From: Petrolisthes cinctipes
Taxonomy: Eukaryota > Arthropoda > Malacostraca > Decapoda > Porcellanidae
NCBI GenBank assembly: GCA_033782935.1
Contig: JAWQEG010001351.1
Span: forward strand, 62,001-126,000
Direction: 5' to 3'
Length of the DNA: 64,000 nt
Part shown: in pieces, positions 63,901-64,000 of the stretch
Numbering within the stretch: position 1 is the stretch's first letter
Layout of the letters: the number at the start of each line of letters is the position of its first letter
The notes under the pieces: generated by a model
The model's database searches: none
The model's input: only the letters and a program-made list of their open reading frames with translations
Told to the model about the DNA's origin: nothing
Position numbers and translations under genes: made by a program

Positions 63901-64000
63901 TGTCTTCTCTCCTTCCCTTCCCTTCTTCCTTGGTATACTGTATGGGTGTTCATGAATTATCTGAACAATGATTGTATTGTATGAACATGTAAAGTTGTTT

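Overview
This is a gene-poor, transposon-dense stretch of an animal nuclear genome. There are no operons, ribosome binding sites or bacterial gene order. Coding sequence is split by GT-AG introns, and TTAGG-type motifs, long GT/GA microsatellites and many DNA transposons are present. The BTB gene has the layout of the lola/broad/tramtrack class of arthropod BTB regulators. I infer an arthropod, most likely a decapod crustacean; the species cannot be fixed from sequence alone.

The main host gene lies on the + strand at about 32.4-45.1 kb. Four or five constant exons (32462-32542, 34636-35319, 35943-36191, 36843-36953) encode an N-terminal BTB domain and a charged linker. Every junction is in phase 0. 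Three mutually exclusive candidate 3' exons follow, each in phase 0 and each carrying its own stop codon: a piggyBac-type cysteine-rich domain (38740-39123), a helix-turn-helix-like module (41822-42139) and a C2H2 zinc-finger block (44705-45100). The picture is one BTB dimerisation platform joined to interchangeable DNA-binding ends, at least two of which look transposon-derived. A second possible host gene is a single-exon array of ten C2H2 fingers on the - strand (14108-15013).

The rest is a catalogue of mobile DNA. From left to right: a Tigger/pogo-like end (1-676); a mariner-like nest (1.2-2.8 kb); a 5'-truncated LINE (3.4-5.2 kb); a nearly full RTE-like LINE with its tail (about 6.7-12.1 kb); a hAT transposase fragment (12.5-13.3 kb); a piggyBac-like TTAA element (16.4-17.0 kb); a Helitron (17.7-18.4 kb); nested non-autonomous elements with GGTA termini and 8-bp target duplications (18.4-22.1, 29.5-29.9 and 30.9-31.5 kb); a PHD-finger LINE on the - strand (22.4-26.3 kb); and a second LINE on the + strand (26.3-28.8 kb) split by a solo LTR and internally deleted.

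Downstream of the BTB gene (45-64 kb) I see no convincing exon. That part holds palindromic TA-flanked MITEs (some in pairs sharing one TA), many copies of a hairpin element about 85-130 bp long, a second SINE-like family, LINE tails, a degenerate CCACA array and very long GA/GT/CTC microsatellites. The less familiar signals are the domain-swapping BTB locus, the chained palindromes at 48.5-49.5 kb, the hairpin family and the GGTA element family.
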